From the NCBI RefSeq assembly GCF_000188695.1, contig NW_004754919.1, positions 1,303,991 through 1,331,326 on the forward strand: a DNA stretch of 27,336 nt. The letters are read 5' to 3'. The notes beneath the pieces were generated by a model. It saw only the letters and a program-made list of their open reading frames with translations, did no database searches and was not told the DNA's origin. The stretch is from Salpingoeca rosetta. Taxonomy: Eukaryota > Opisthokonta > Choanoflagellata > Craspedida > Salpingoecidae. Of this stretch, positions 11,561-22,011 are shown one piece after another. A program made the position numbers and the translations under genes. Each line of letters begins with the position of its first letter. Positions within the stretch are counted from its first letter, which is position 1.

Positions 11561-12850
11561 GAAGGCTGTTTGCAGGTCGTTTGTCGGCAGGCAAGCAGGC
11601 ACAAAACAAAACGACATGATGGGATGGGGCCACGCACGAGCACGCGACAGCGCCATGGGGTATCACAGAATGAGAGGGCGCGCACCTCTGGGATGTTGAT
11701 GTCGGCGTGGGCGTCGATCCAGAGCACGCCGACGTCCGGGCGCACCGAGAGGGCGCCGGCCAGTGTGCCCGTGGCCAGCGAGTGGTCACCGCCCAGCGTC
11801 AGCACAAACTTGCCTTGCTCTGTTGTGTAGGTGCATGTGTGCGTGTGTGAGCATGCAGTAATTTGAACTCTCGCACACAGACACAGACACAGACACAGAC
11901 ACACACACAGACACGCAGACACACACACACACACGATACGGATACATGGTTTTGTTTTTTTCTTTCACCCACCTGCGCTCTCGCTTGTGGCGCGGTAAAT
12001 CTTCTCGTTGGCTGCACCGACGGCCTGTGCAAGTTTGCAGTTGCCCGGGCCGGCGTACTCGGCAGCGTCGGCGCCGGCGGCACCAAAGTCGAGATCGCCG
12101 CGCTCCGTAACGCGCCAGCCGAGCTTCATGATGCCGTCTAGCAGGCCCGCCTCGCGCAGGGCGGTGGGCCCGCGCTGCACGCCGTCAAAGGGCTGGCCAA
12201 AGCTCAGGGGCGCGCCAATCACCGCACACGTCTTTGGGTTCTTGAGGTATGTTGGGCATGGCACCTGGAGTTGGGCAGGAGGAGGAGGAGGAGTTGCATG
12301 TGTGCACACGTGTGAGGGTGTGGACGAGCTTGAACGTGTGGACGAGGGTGAGGGTGTGTGATTCGAGTGCAAACACGAAGAGAAAGCACGAAAGGATGAG
12401 TTGTCACTGCTTTGTTCATGACACGCCCACGCATGCACCCACGCACCCACACATGCACGCACCTCGACACGATGCACAGCCTCAAGGCCGCTTCGAATGT
12501 TGCCGACGCCCAAGCCGGCTGCGGCGTGTCCTCTGCGATATGAGACGAACACGGCACAAGCGTGAACAAATGGGAATCTCGAAGCAAGGTCCGCAGGACA
12601 GACGGACAGAGGAGGACCGCATGGAGACACTCACACTCACACACACACACACACACATGGACAAACGCACAGACACACACACACACACACACACACAACC
12701 AGAGCCAACAAACACGTACGCTGGTGTGGTGGAAGACACGCTGCGCTTGTGGCGTGCGTGGCTAGAGGCAGCCAGCACCACAGGTCTTGCTGCAGCAACA
12801 GCCGCGACAGCGGCAGGTGTGGCTCTGCTTGCGGTTGCAACGCTGTACAT
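10180..12850 (-). CDS. Arginase with mitochondrial-type leader
   Basis: Eight exons: 12720-12850, 12463-12532, 11973-12264, 11686-11819, 11342-11461, 10823-11009, 10481-10623 and 10180-10263. They sum to 1161 nt, 386 residues, in consistent phase. The enzyme hydrolyses arginine to ornithine and urea using two manganese ions. All expected ligands are visible: GGDHS (His177), DAHAD (Asp200, His202, Asp204) and DIDACDP (Asp305, Asp307). [12 protein letters not shown] and VNP give substrate-side motifs; [17 protein letters not shown] is the N-terminal signature. Residues 1 to about 45 ([18 protein letters not shown]...) are basic and Ala-rich without acidic residues, like a mitochondrial presequence, so the enzyme is probably of the arginase-2 location type. 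The start ATG has a good context (AAACCATGT). The exon at 11686-11819 has two possible acceptors six bases apart (CAG or AAG); the CAG one is used here. The C-terminus is short compared with vertebrate arginases. Confidence 0.95.
11220..11320. repeat. (CAAA)n, (CACACC)n and (CA)n cluster
   Basis: Six CAAA units, then about seven CACACC hexamers and then a CA tract lie side by side in an arginase intron. In gene sense they are GT-rich and sit next to the donor at 11341. Confidence 0.92.
11518..11563. repeat. (TTG)n trinucleotide repeat
   Basis: About 15 TTG-type units in the arginase intron 11462-11685. In gene sense it is a CAA repeat about 60 bases upstream of the acceptor. Confidence 0.92.
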
Positions 12851-13701
12851 GGTTTGCTGTTGGAACAATGGGGAAGACGAAAGGATCGACACAGAGAAGA
12901 GAGCGGTATTGTTGGAGCACAGAATCGGATTGAGCTGTGATCGTGGAACGTAGTCTCGGTGGTAGTCACGAGCTTGGTGGATGGGTGCAAAGCGGTCAGG
13001 CTGATGATTTGGTGATGATGGGGATGCACGAAAAATGATCCCTCGGCCTGGGGGGTGCGAGCGGCGTGAGTGTGTGAAAAAATACACAGAAGAAGAAATT
13101 TCTGGCAGTCCTGCCAGCCAGAACACGTGGGCATGTGCCGGTTGCGGCTGTCGCTGGCTCGCACTGCTCACCTGCTTGTTGGTTGCTTAATGAGGGTTGC
13201 GGCAATGCAACGGCACTTGACTGGCTGGCTGGTATTGGGGGGTGGGGGATGATGGGGATGGGGAAGTTGCGACTTGAATGATCGTGTTGCTGAAACGGAA
13301 GCTCGGTTGGGCGTGCTGTGATGACGGATGGTGGTGGTGTGTGTGAGCTGCTCAGCTGAAGCAAGCAAGTGAGCAAGCAAGGGGGCTTTGTTGACTCAGC
13401 ACTTGCGTCGGCGGTCCTTGTTCTGTGTGTGTTTGGCTTGCGTGGCTTGTGTGTTGCAATCGCAGATTGTTGTTGTAAAACATTAGCAGTTTATCCCAAT
13501 AGCTGGAGCATGCTTTTTCAGGCTACAGTGATAAGCGCTGTTTCAAGGAAGATATCTACCAACAATCGACTGTTGATCTGGACCTCCGAATCAAAACAAC
13601 AAGACACCGCTCACACAAACCAACCAACCAAACTCACTGCCCATATCCGTTTTCGGCATCTGTCCTGTGAGTGCTGGGAGTGCTGGGAGGTGTGTGTTTG
13701 T

Positions 13702-13704
<3 letters not shown>
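12851..13704. other. Divergent intergenic region, left part
   Basis: This lies upstream of arginase (minus) and LASP (plus) and should contain the arginase promoter and 5' leader. It is ordinary-complexity sequence. An open frame from 13369 shows no family motif, runs into the TG repeat and is not supported as a gene. No TATA-like or other named element is clear. Confidence 0.55.
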
Positions 13705-13767
<63 letters not shown>

Positions 13768-14103
13768 GTGTGTGTNNNNNNNNNNNNNNNNNNNNNNNNN
13801 NNNNNNNNNNNNNNNNNNNNNNNNNNNNNNNNNNNNNNNNNNNNNNNNNNNNNNNNNNNNNNNNNNNNNNNNNNNNNNNNNNNNNNNNNNNNNNNNNNNN
13901 NNNNNNNNNNNNNNNNNNNNNNNNNNNNNNNNNNNNNNNNNNNNNNNNNNNNNNNNNNNNNNNNNNNNNNNNNNNNNNNNNNNNNNNNNNNNNNNNNNNN
14001 NNNNNNNNNNNNNNNNNNNNNNNNNNNNNNNNNNNNNNNNNNNNNNNNNNNNNNNNNNNNNNNNNNNNNNNNNNNNNNNNNNNNNNNNNNNNNNNNNNNN
14101 NNN

Positions 14104-14195
<92 letters not shown>

Positions 14196-14222
14196 CACAC
14201 ACGCACGCACACACACACACAC
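13705..14222. repeat. (TG)n - 328 N gap - (CA)n
   Basis: About 70 bases of TG lead into 328 N (13776-14103), and about 118 bases of CA lead out. The two flanks are reverse complements, so the gap may hide the turn of a very large inverted repeat. The block lies in the divergent region between arginase and LASP. Confidence 0.93.
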
Positions 14223-14358
14223 ACTGCACCCAGTCACACCAATCGCCTCCCCTCCCCCTTCCCCCTTACAACCACTGCGTGCGCCATTCTTTCTCGAGCA
14301 GTTTCTTCCTCTCGTTGCATCTCCTTCCTCGTCGATCCCTCCAACCACAACCGTCACC

Positions 14359-14813
14359 ATGCCGTGGAAGCCCCCTGTGAGTGATGCGTGCACGCACGTC
14401 GTGCACGTTGATGCGCGCATCTGATGGGATCGTGCTGCTCGCGCTCTGTTCGTGCACCTGGCTCACCTCTGGTTTTCGTGCCTTGTGCCTGTGCCTGTGT
14501 GTGTTCATGTGTGCGCTTGCGTGCGTGTGTGTGTGTGTGCCTGTGCGTGCGCATAGCCCATGCCCAAGTGCGCCCGCTGCGAGAAGTCCGTTTACCCGAC
14601 GGAGCAGCTCAAGTGCCTCGACAAGGTGTGTGCGTTCAATTCACACTCAGACTCGCGTCACTTGATCGAGGGTGCGGTGGTGGCGTCAGTGACGAGGAAA
14701 AAAGCGGCAGAGCGGTGCGTGGCGATGGTGTAGAAGGCCTCTTGGTGCTCATTCTGGTCCAACAAGCAGTGCTTGCTTTCCAACCACCCACTAGCAACTC
14801 CTCACACTCAATG

Positions 14814-14856
<43 letters not shown>

Positions 14857-15319
14857 CCCAGCTGTGGCACACGTCGTGCTTCAACTGCGAGATTTGCCAC
14901 ACCAAGTTGACCATGAAGACGTACCGTGGCTTTGACAAGAAGCCCTACTGCAAGGCGTAAGCTTGCTTTGGATTGTTGTGTGCCGCCTGCTGCTAAAGTC
15001 AGACAGGTTTGCTTGGGCAAACCCGCTTTCCAGGAGACACCTTGCATGCACGCCGGCAACCGTCCATCCAAGTCACAACTCACCACAACATCCTCACCTG
15101 GTTTGGGTTTGGTGCCTTCCTTCAACCCCACAGGCACTACCCCGAGCAGCGGGCAACCCAGGTCGCCGATACACCCGAGTCCATGCGTCTCAAGAAGCAG
15201 GTGTGTCGCCTGGCTGGCAAATCCCTAAATCTTGCCCTGCTTTTTCGCGACCGCTCGTTCCTTGATGCTGCCATGGCTCACCGCCGCCCTCGCCTTACAC
15301 TTGTCGCTTGCCCCAACAC

Positions 15320-15409
<90 letters not shown>

Positions 15410-15986
15410 ACGACAGACGGAGCGCCAGAGTGTGGTGACGTACCAGAAGCAGTACAACGAGACCAAGGGCCACTATGTCGGTTCCTCCTCTGACAAGAGC
15501 ATGGAGTCTGCGCAGCGTGCCGCTAACCTCGCCAGCAACGTCTCCTACAAGCAGGAGGCCCCCAAGATGGCCGCGCCACCAGCCCAGCCTGCCGCACCGC
15601 CAGCCCAGCCTGCCGCACCACCTGCTCAGCCTGAGCCTGTTGCCCAGCCTGAGCCCGAGCCGCAGCAGGCCGAGCCCCAGGCGCCGGCCCCTGCTGGCGG
15701 AGACCGCTGGGTGGCCGTCTTTGACTACGACGCGGCGGACAGCGACGAGGTCTCGTTTAAGGAGGGCGATGTCATCATCAACGTCCAGACCATCGACGAA
15801 GGCTGGGCTCAGGTGCGTGGTCTTCCTCTTGGTCCGCTGGAGGGGGGATTGGTGAGAAAGGGGATCAAAGAGAACAAACAAAACGGTGTGTGTTTGCAAC
15901 AAGGACGGCGTGTGTTTCGTCATGCGAGTGAAGCGATCCAGCTCTCTTTTCACACGTCGCACATCGCCATCATCCGTGCTTCATGT

Positions 15987-16045
<59 letters not shown>

Positions 16046-16248
16046 GGCACCGTTGAGCGCACTGGCGAGAGCGGCATGATCCCCAGCAACTACATTGAAA
16101 AGGCCGAGGGTGGTGCCGAGGCGTCCCAGCCACCAGCACAGCCGGAGCCCCAGGCTGAACCAGAGCCGGAGCCCCAGGCTGAACCAGAGCCGGAGCCACA
16201 GCCAGAGCCAGAGGCCCCCGCTGGCGTACGTTACACTCACCTCCTGTG

Positions 16249-16279
<31 letters not shown>

Positions 16280-16739
16280 CTGTGTGTCTGTGTCTGTGTG
16301 TCTGTGTGTGTGTGTGTTTGGACGCATCTTTTGCTGTCGCCTCTGGTGTCGTTGTTTGGCTTGCCTTGGCCATGAGCTCTGCGGTTTGTTGACTTCATGT
16401 CACCTCATCGTGGCCCTCCCATTTCGTTTCCTCCTTGCCCGCTCACTCCTTTTCTGTTGCGTGCATTCACCGTTTGGCCTGCCCCCCCCCCCGCCTCTTT
16501 CCCATTCACCCTTGCTGTTGCGTGCAGGACAAGTGGCGTGCGCTGTACGACTACGACGCGGCGGACAGCGACGAGGTCTCGTTCCAGGAGGGCGATGTCA
16601 TCATCAACGTCCAGATTATCGACGAAGGCTGGGCTCAGGTGCGCCTCCATCATGCCTGTTTTGCTTGGAATCGTTGTCTCCACGCGCTTTCCGCCCTTCT
16701 TCCCTAATCTCCTCTCTCTCTCTCTACTCCCTCCTCTCT

Positions 16740-16825
<86 letters not shown>

Positions 16826-17051
16826 CATATCTGGCTGTCTCTTTGTCAATCCTCACTTGCACTCTCAAGTCATTGCTACCGACCACTTGCGCAGCTTGCG
16901 CACGTTTGCACGCACATCCCTCACCGCGCCTCACCTCAATTATTGCCTTGCTTTGGACTGTGTGTATCCCGCTTTCTTTTGCATTTAGGGCACCGTTGAG
17001 CGCACTGGCGAGACGGGCATGATCCCCAGCAACTACATTGAGCAGCAGTAA
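14359..17051 (+). CDS. LASP-like LIM, nebulin-repeat and double-SH3 protein
   Basis: Eight exons, 14359-14376, 14557-14625, 14862-14956, 15134-15200, 15417-15812, 16046-16225, 16528-16638 and 16989-17051, sum to 999 nt, 332 residues. A LIM domain (11-62) has all eight zinc ligands: Cys11, Cys14, His32, Cys35, Cys38, Cys41, Cys59, His62. [27 protein letters not shown] and [13 protein letters not shown] are classic LASP sequence. The region after the LIM domain (about 66-125, [13 protein letters not shown]) is nebulin-like and would bind F-actin. A Pro/Ala/Gln linker of PPAQPAA repeats leads to SH3-1 (about 176-236), then a linker of QAEPEPEP repeats, then SH3-2 (276-332, [13 protein letters not shown] ... 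MIPSNYIE). LASP proteins link actin to proline-rich partners in adhesion and protrusions. Animal LASP proteins have one SH3; this one has two near-identical copies. Exon 1 codes only six residues; the second Met (residue 8) matches the usual LASP start. Confidence 0.95.
14817..14850. repeat. (CA)n microsatellite at a 3' splice site
   Basis: A CA tract ends 11 bases before the acceptor at 14861 in the LASP gene. Confidence 0.9.
15317..15408. repeat. (CA)n microsatellite at a 3' splice site
   Basis: A CA tract of about 90 bases ends 8 bases before the CAG acceptor at 15416 of LASP exon 5. There is almost no room for a polypyrimidine tract between repeat and exon. Confidence 0.93.
15987..16043. 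repeat. (TG)n microsatellite abutting an acceptor
   Basis: A TG tract runs straight into TAG|GGC at 16045, so the acceptor of LASP exon 6 is preceded only by TG repeats. This is the opposite polarity to most introns in the window. Confidence 0.93.
16710..16821. repeat. (CT)n microsatellite
   Basis: A long CT tract in the last LASP intron, the intron that corresponds to the TG-bearing intron between the two halves of the first SH3 domain. Confidence 0.93.
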
Positions 17052-17061
17052 ACTGCCATTG

Positions 17062-17116
<55 letters not shown>

Positions 17117-17966
17117 ACCTCGTGGCTTCTCCATGTCCCCCGTCCACTGCTTCCACAACTACCACGGACTGCAACACATCAACTGCAGCCACTTCCACTT
17201 CCACCACCGCCACCTTCACCTTCACCTTCACCATTACCTTCCTCTCCTTTGTATCCGCGTGCGCTCTTGCTTTTGTGTCACACCTTACCATAAACTGAAC
17301 ATGAGCCGGACAAATGTGCCTATCATGCCATGTGCCAGTGGAGAGCGGTGGCGTGTCGAGTCGCGTCGTGTCGTGCATGTGTGCGTGTGTGTGCTTCCTT
17401 GCACTTGCTGCCAGCACAACCCAACCCTAATCAAAACGGCACGAACGCGCAGCACACCACACACCACACCGACCAGGCACCGTGCATGTGCTCTGCGTGA
17501 TGTGGGGAACAGAACGATTGCGATTGCTTCATTGCTCGTGTTGCCGCAGTATGTACGACTGACTGTATTTGTTTGACTGAGAGGTAACAGGCTGAAAGTC
17601 CTACATAAGAAGCAAGTTGTCCCTGACACACACACACACACACACATGAATAGCAAAGGGAAGACCAAAAGAAGAAGAAGAAACATGTGCCGTAAGTGGC
17701 GATGCTCATGCTGATGACGATGATGACGATGACGACACCAAGAACCGAAAAAAGAAAAAAGGAAGGACAGAAAGACAAAGGGCAACCAAGAAGGTGGCGC
17801 GTATGCGTTCACGTAATCACGTTGAGGTCCATAAGAACAAAAGCAGTTTGGTTGTTCGCTTACAGGCATTCGTATCATGCAATCAAGAATGAAGCAACCA
17901 ACACATGCGGGTAATTGTCGTGAAAGCACGAGTACAAGAAGCATATCACAAACACAAACACAAACA

Positions 17967-18055
<89 letters not shown>

Positions 18056-18065
18056 CATCACAAGG
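17052..18065. other. Convergent intergenic region with CA tracts
   Basis: About 1 kb lies between the stop codons of LASP (plus) and the low-complexity ORF (minus), so it should contain both 3' ends. CA tracts occur at 17063-17113, 17627-17646 and 17968-18052. A run of CTTCCA/CCTTCA-type units lies near 17190-17235 and GAAGAA/GATGAC runs near 17665-17740. Open frames here are fragments with no recognisable domain. Confidence 0.55.
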
Positions 18066-20477
18066 CTATGGCGGCACGAGCCACGATGCGGCCGGGGCAG
18101 TGCACCCGCGCCCATCGAGAAACGTTGGCAGCGACGAGCGACGAGCAGACACCATCGCCGAAGACGCGCACGGCTGCGACGACGGACGGATGGGTGCTGG
18201 TGGCGGCGGGGTTTGTGCTGTTGGTGTTGTGGCAGCGAAGGTGGCGGTGGCGCCGTTGCCGCGGAACATTGCGCCGGCGCTCCTTGCGCGCTCCGTGAAC
18301 AAGGGGTTGGTGTCACTGTGGAAGTGGTAGCTGTGGCGGTGGTGGCGGTGCGTTGCATAGCTGGGGCGATGGCGGTGGTGGTTGTGGTCGCGGTCAAGGT
18401 CAGACTGGGAGCTGGCGCCACCAAGATGACGATGGTGGTGATAATGTTGATGTTGTTGGTGCTGATGCTGATGATGCTGATGCTGATGATGCTGATGATG
18501 CTGATGCTGATGATGCTGGTGATGGTTGAACGAGAGCGGCGATGACGATGGCGATGCTGACGAGGATGGAGGGCCCATGGTGGCGTGTTCCAGGACCGTG
18601 TCCAGGCTGCCTCGACGCGATGCGCCCAGCGACGCAGCAAGAACGTGGTAAGGCTGCTGCTGCTGCTGCTGATGATGATGATGGGGGCGAGCGTGGTGCA
18701 GGGTGTGGACGTTTTCGGTTTGACGGCGTTGGTGTGCACCAGTGTTGATGCTTGCGTCCTGTTCGCTGCGTTGCGGTGCGGCAGTTCGGGACATGTGTGC
18801 GGCAGCACAGGCCCCGTCTGCTGCCATCGCCGCGTCGAAACCTGTGCATGCTGGTGCAGAATATCGGCGCGTGGCCAGCATGTGCAGCGGCGACGGTGAC
18901 GCTGCGCCATCCCGCACAACATCCTCGAATGCCCGTGTTGGCGATGTCGCTATGGCAGCAGCAACGTTGGTGTGGATTGTTCCCAGTGGCTGCCGCTGCT
19001 TGGATACATCAGCATGAACTTGCTGATGGTACTGCTGCTGTTGCTGTCTGCCTGCTGCTGCCATCGTAGCCAGTGCCGCTGTGAGCTGGTGCGGTGGTTG
19101 GTGCGCAGCCCTGTAGTTGAGCAGCTGTTGTGCAAACCAGTTGGCAACCAGCGGCGCAGAGTGCCGCCGCACAGATGCAGGATGCAATCGCGACGACTGC
19201 TGCTGCTGCTGCTGCTGCTGTTTTTGTTGTCGGTCAAAGCCGTGCATCTGGTCCAGGTTGGCAGATTTGCGGCGCTTCGTTGGCTCGTCGCCACTGCCAA
19301 CACGCGGCGGCGTGGGCGGCTTCACAGCTGGAGCCGCGGTCGACAGCAACGGTGGCGCTGATGATGATGGTGATGATGAGAGCACTGCTGTTGCTGCTGC
19401 TGGTGCTGCTGATGATGATGATGATGGTGATGATGAGAGCACTGTTGCGGTGGCATCCGCAGCTGGCACCACGGACTGCTGCTGCTGCTGCTGGTCTTGG
19501 GGGGTCGTGGTCACATCAAGACGGCTGTCGTCATCCTTGTCGGTGTTATCGTCGGCAGCAGGAGGGGCGGGCCTGTGGCGGAGGCAGGCAATGCGGTCGT
19601 CGCGCTGGCGATGTGCACACACGGCGACGGCGTGGGCGAGGTTGTGGACGTCCTGATGCGCAGCATGCACCACACCAAACAGCGACGCCCGCCACGCATC
19701 CGCGGCAGCAAACGCCTTGGCGGGCGCGCACGTGCTGCTGGGATCAAGGTCGATCACAGTGGCAGCAGCGGTGGCGGTGGTGGCACGCACACTGCCTTGT
19801 TCTGCTGTTGCGGACATGGCGGGACGCTGGTTTTCATATCTGTCCCCACCAAGCTGTTCTTGCTGGTGTTGATGGTCTGAAGGAGGGGACGAAGCTGAAT
19901 ACTTGGCCTTCTTCGCCTTCTGGCCGCTGTGTGGCGGCGTGGCTGCCATCTCCTGCGTGCACGTGCTCGCTGGGGACGCAGGTGCGCCTGTCGTCGCCGT
20001 GGCGATGGCGGTGGTGGCCGTGGCGGCGGCGGAAGTCGTGGGTGGTGAATTGGAAGCTGCAGCGGTTGCAGTGATGGACGACGATGACGGGGGTGCAGCG
20101 GGCTTCCGTCTGTTTCGGGTGAGGGCCAGTGCTGCACGCACCTCCTCTGCGCTGAACACGTCCTCGTTGTTGTTGTCGGTGCATGCAGCCATGCTGAAGT
20201 CGGCGCTGGTGTTGCTGTGGGTTGTGTCCATTGCGTGCTTATGGTCACCATCGCCATCATCGTTGCCTTCGCCACTGTCATCGCGGGCAAAGGTGTGATG
20301 GTGCATGGTGGTCTGCTGCTGTGGTTGCTGCTGTGGTGGTGCTGGTCGTTGTTGCTCGGCCTGGCGGTCGCTGATGGGGTGCTGCTGGGCAATGGGTTGC
20401 TCAAAGGCTGCATCAAGCACGATGCTGCTGTCTTTGGTGTGGGCCATCTCCATGCGATGCTTGTGAGTTGAAGACAT
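18066..20477 (-). CDS. Long intronless low-complexity protein with repeated RRxS motifs
   Basis: One uninterrupted frame of 803 residues, with an in-frame stop 30 bases upstream of the ATG. No family is recognised. Much of it is Gln-, His-, Ser-, Ala- and Pro-rich, including a His/Gln-repeat block (about residues 650-680) and long Ser/Ala runs. More complex islands include DSSIVLDAAFEQ near the N-terminus, FSAEEVRAALALTRNRRKP, AFAAADAWRASLFGVVHAAH, PLVANWFAQQLLNYRAAH and PTFLDGRG. Five islands share a basophilic kinase-type motif: KRRKSANL (about 399), VRRHSAPLV (about 436), TRRYSAPA (about 535), SRRGSLDTV (about 619) and ARRSSLPTF (about 778). Established knowledge: R-R-x-S suits PKA-like kinases and phospho-R-x-x-S sites can recruit 14-3-3. 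A regulated scaffold or transcription-associated role is inference only. That it is a real gene is likely from length and order, but composition bias means some openness could be chance. Confidence 0.6.
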   Translation of the reverse strand: MSSTHKHRMEMAHTKDSSIVLDAAFEQPIAQQHPISDRQAEQQRPAPPQQQPQQQTTMHHHTFARDDSGEGNDDGDGDHKHAMDTTHSNTSADFSMAACTDNNNEDVFSAEEVRAALALTRNRRKPAAPPSSSSITATAAASNSPPTTSAAATATTAIATATTGAPASPASTCTQEMAATPPHSGQKAKKAKYSASSPPSDHQHQQEQLGGDRYENQRPAMSATAEQGSVRATTATAAATVIDLDPSSTCAPAKAFAAADAWRASLFGVVHAAHQDVHNLAHAVAVCAHRQRDDRIACLRHRPAPPAADDNTDKDDDSRLDVTTTPQDQQQQQQSVVPAADATATVLSSSPSSSSSAAPAAATAVLSSSPSSSAPPLLSTAAPAVKPPTPPRVGSGDEPTKRRKSANLDQMHGFDRQQKQQQQQQQQSSRLHPASVRRHSAPLVANWFAQQLLNYRAAHQPPHQLTAALATMAAAGRQQQQQYHQQVHADVSKQRQPLGTIHTNVAAAIATSPTRAFEDVVRDGAASPSPLHMLATRRYSAPACTGFDAAMAADGACAAAHMSRTAAPQRSEQDASINTGAHQRRQTENVHTLHHARPHHHHQQQQQQPYHVLAASLGASRRGSLDTVLEHATMGPPSSSASPSSSPLSFNHHQHHQHQHHQHHQHQHHQHQHQQHQHYHHHRHLGGASSQSDLDRDHNHHRHRPSYATHRHHRHSYHFHSDTNPLFTERARSAGAMFRGNGATATFAATTPTAQTPPPPAPIRPSSQPCASSAMVSARRSSLPTFLDGRGCTAPAASWLVPP

Positions 20478-22011
20478 TGTTGTTGAAGAAGAAATGCGAG
20501 CTGGGGGTGGTCATGAGTTGAAAAGCAGAGTCAAGTGTTGGCAGTGCTGTCGCTGCATTGGAGGACAGCGCTGCTGGTTGTGGTACTGCTGCTGCTGTTG
20601 TTGTTGGTGCTGGTTTCCGGACGGCTGCAACAACAACAGCAGGGAGGAGCGAGCTTGGGCTCCGTGCAGTGAGTGAGGCCAGCAGGTTGGCTTATGTCGC
20701 TCTTCAGCCTTTCTCCCCCACCACTGTTCGTTCAAGCCCCAAGCTGGAGACGGGGAGCAAGATCGTGTGCGCCTACAACAAGAAGCGGAGGCAAGCAAGT
20801 TGCAGCACAGAAATGGCACATGCGGCAGACGTGTGAGGGTTGCGTGATGCAGCCGCTGCCTGACGCGGCGGGAAGGGCAATGTGAAAGGAGCAGAAACAG
20901 AAACGTGCAAGAAAATGAGAACAAAGGAGGCGAGGAGGAGCGAGTGGGAAAGCGGGCGGGTGATGACACCAAAAAAACCAGGCAGACCAGATAAGACACC
21001 ATCCAGCCGACAGAACAAACAGACAAGACCCGACGGAAAAAGTGACAAGTCGTGAGACATGACTGTTTGTTTGCTGGTGGGAGAGTCGTTTGTGACATGA
21101 CACCCAGACACCCAAAGATGACGATTCTTTGTGCTGGGGATGGTGGTGACATGACAACCTCGCTAGGCCAACACAACAACAACAACAACAGCGGCACGAC
21201 CAACCAACCAACCAACCAAACACACGAGCCTGTTCATTCGTATCACAATCGGAATGAATGCTGATATCATCACGCGCGCGCGCTCTCGCGTGCAACCTCA
21301 CCTCACGCACAACCACAGCACACCACCACAGCCACAGCACAGCACAGCCTCTTCCTACACACGCACCTGTATTGGGTGGTTGTCGACGCGCGTCGTGTCC
21401 GCGTGCCTTCTTTTGCTTCTTCTTGATGCGATGATCTCTGTCCTTCTCGTGTGTGATTGTCTGAGTCGTTGATCCGTTTGGAGCGACAAGCAAGCGAGCG
21501 AGCGAGCAAGAAGTCAGGCGAGGACGCAGAAAGATGAAAGAAGAACCGGAGAAAAAAAAAAGCGCCCTTTCGTGTCGCTTTGGCTTGGCTTGTGGCACGC
21601 AGGCGCGTGCGTGCAGGTCGCGCAGCGGGGTGGGAGCGGGCAAACGAATGGATGCGGTGGCGATGATTTTGACAGCAACCCCAAAATGGAGGACGAACGG
21701 GCGTGTGCGCGCTGCTTGTGCGTGTGACCTTTGTGAGTGCCCACGGCGCGAGGCAAGCCGCAGCCAGAAAAAGCAGAAGCAACGGGCAAGGCAACGGACG
21801 ACGTCACACACAACAGCGTGAGCAACTACAGGAGGAGGAACACGATTGTTTAGGGGTTGCGGGTGTTTTGTTTTGGTTGCACGGATGCACGAGCAAGCAA
21901 AAGAAATATGCACAGTCAGCAGAAAAAATTGTGTTGTGCGTTTTTATGAAGGTTGCGGGTTGAAATCCCCAAGTAGCTTTTGGTTTTTTTGACGTGGAAC
22001 GAGACGACACG
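20478..22011. other. Divergent region with no supported gene on the plus strand
   Basis: About 1.5 kb separates the low-complexity ORF (minus) from the UPF3-like gene (plus). Several open frames exist on both strands but none shows a domain; those on the minus strand are probably leader or intron sequence of the low-complexity gene. CCAACCAACCAAC and AACAAC runs lie near 21170-21220, and GCGAGCGAGCGAG near 21490. I looked specifically for a UPF3 RNP-type domain here and did not see one. Confidence 0.5.
21367..21913 (-). other. Candidate upstream exon of the low-complexity gene
   Basis: On the minus strand an open stretch ends ACAG|GTGCGTG, a strong donor, with the exon border at 21367. The nearest good acceptor before the downstream ORF is CCCCCAG at 20501-20502. 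Joining them keeps the reading frame through ARISSSTT into the downstream Met. The upstream peptide is basic near the junction (HRIKKKQKKARGHDARRQ). A frame match has a one-in-three chance of arising at random. The part may be untranslated leader. The upper border is only the limit of the open frame. Confidence 0.3.

Noticed and set aside
13369..13775. Open frame starting at 13369 before the large gap
   Set aside because: It has no domain, contains non-coding-like sequence and ends in the TG repeat and N run. It may be leader sequence.
17285..18922. 545-residue minus-strand frame overlapping the low-complexity gene
   Set aside because: It is a different frame of the same repetitive DNA, includes poly(Cys-Val) from a CA tract and has no motif. 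The other frame has clean islands and a defined start and stop.
20558..20836. Plus-strand frame upstream of the low-complexity gene, considered as a UPF3 N-terminus
   Set aside because: It shows no RNP-type motif and no consistent splice path to 22293.
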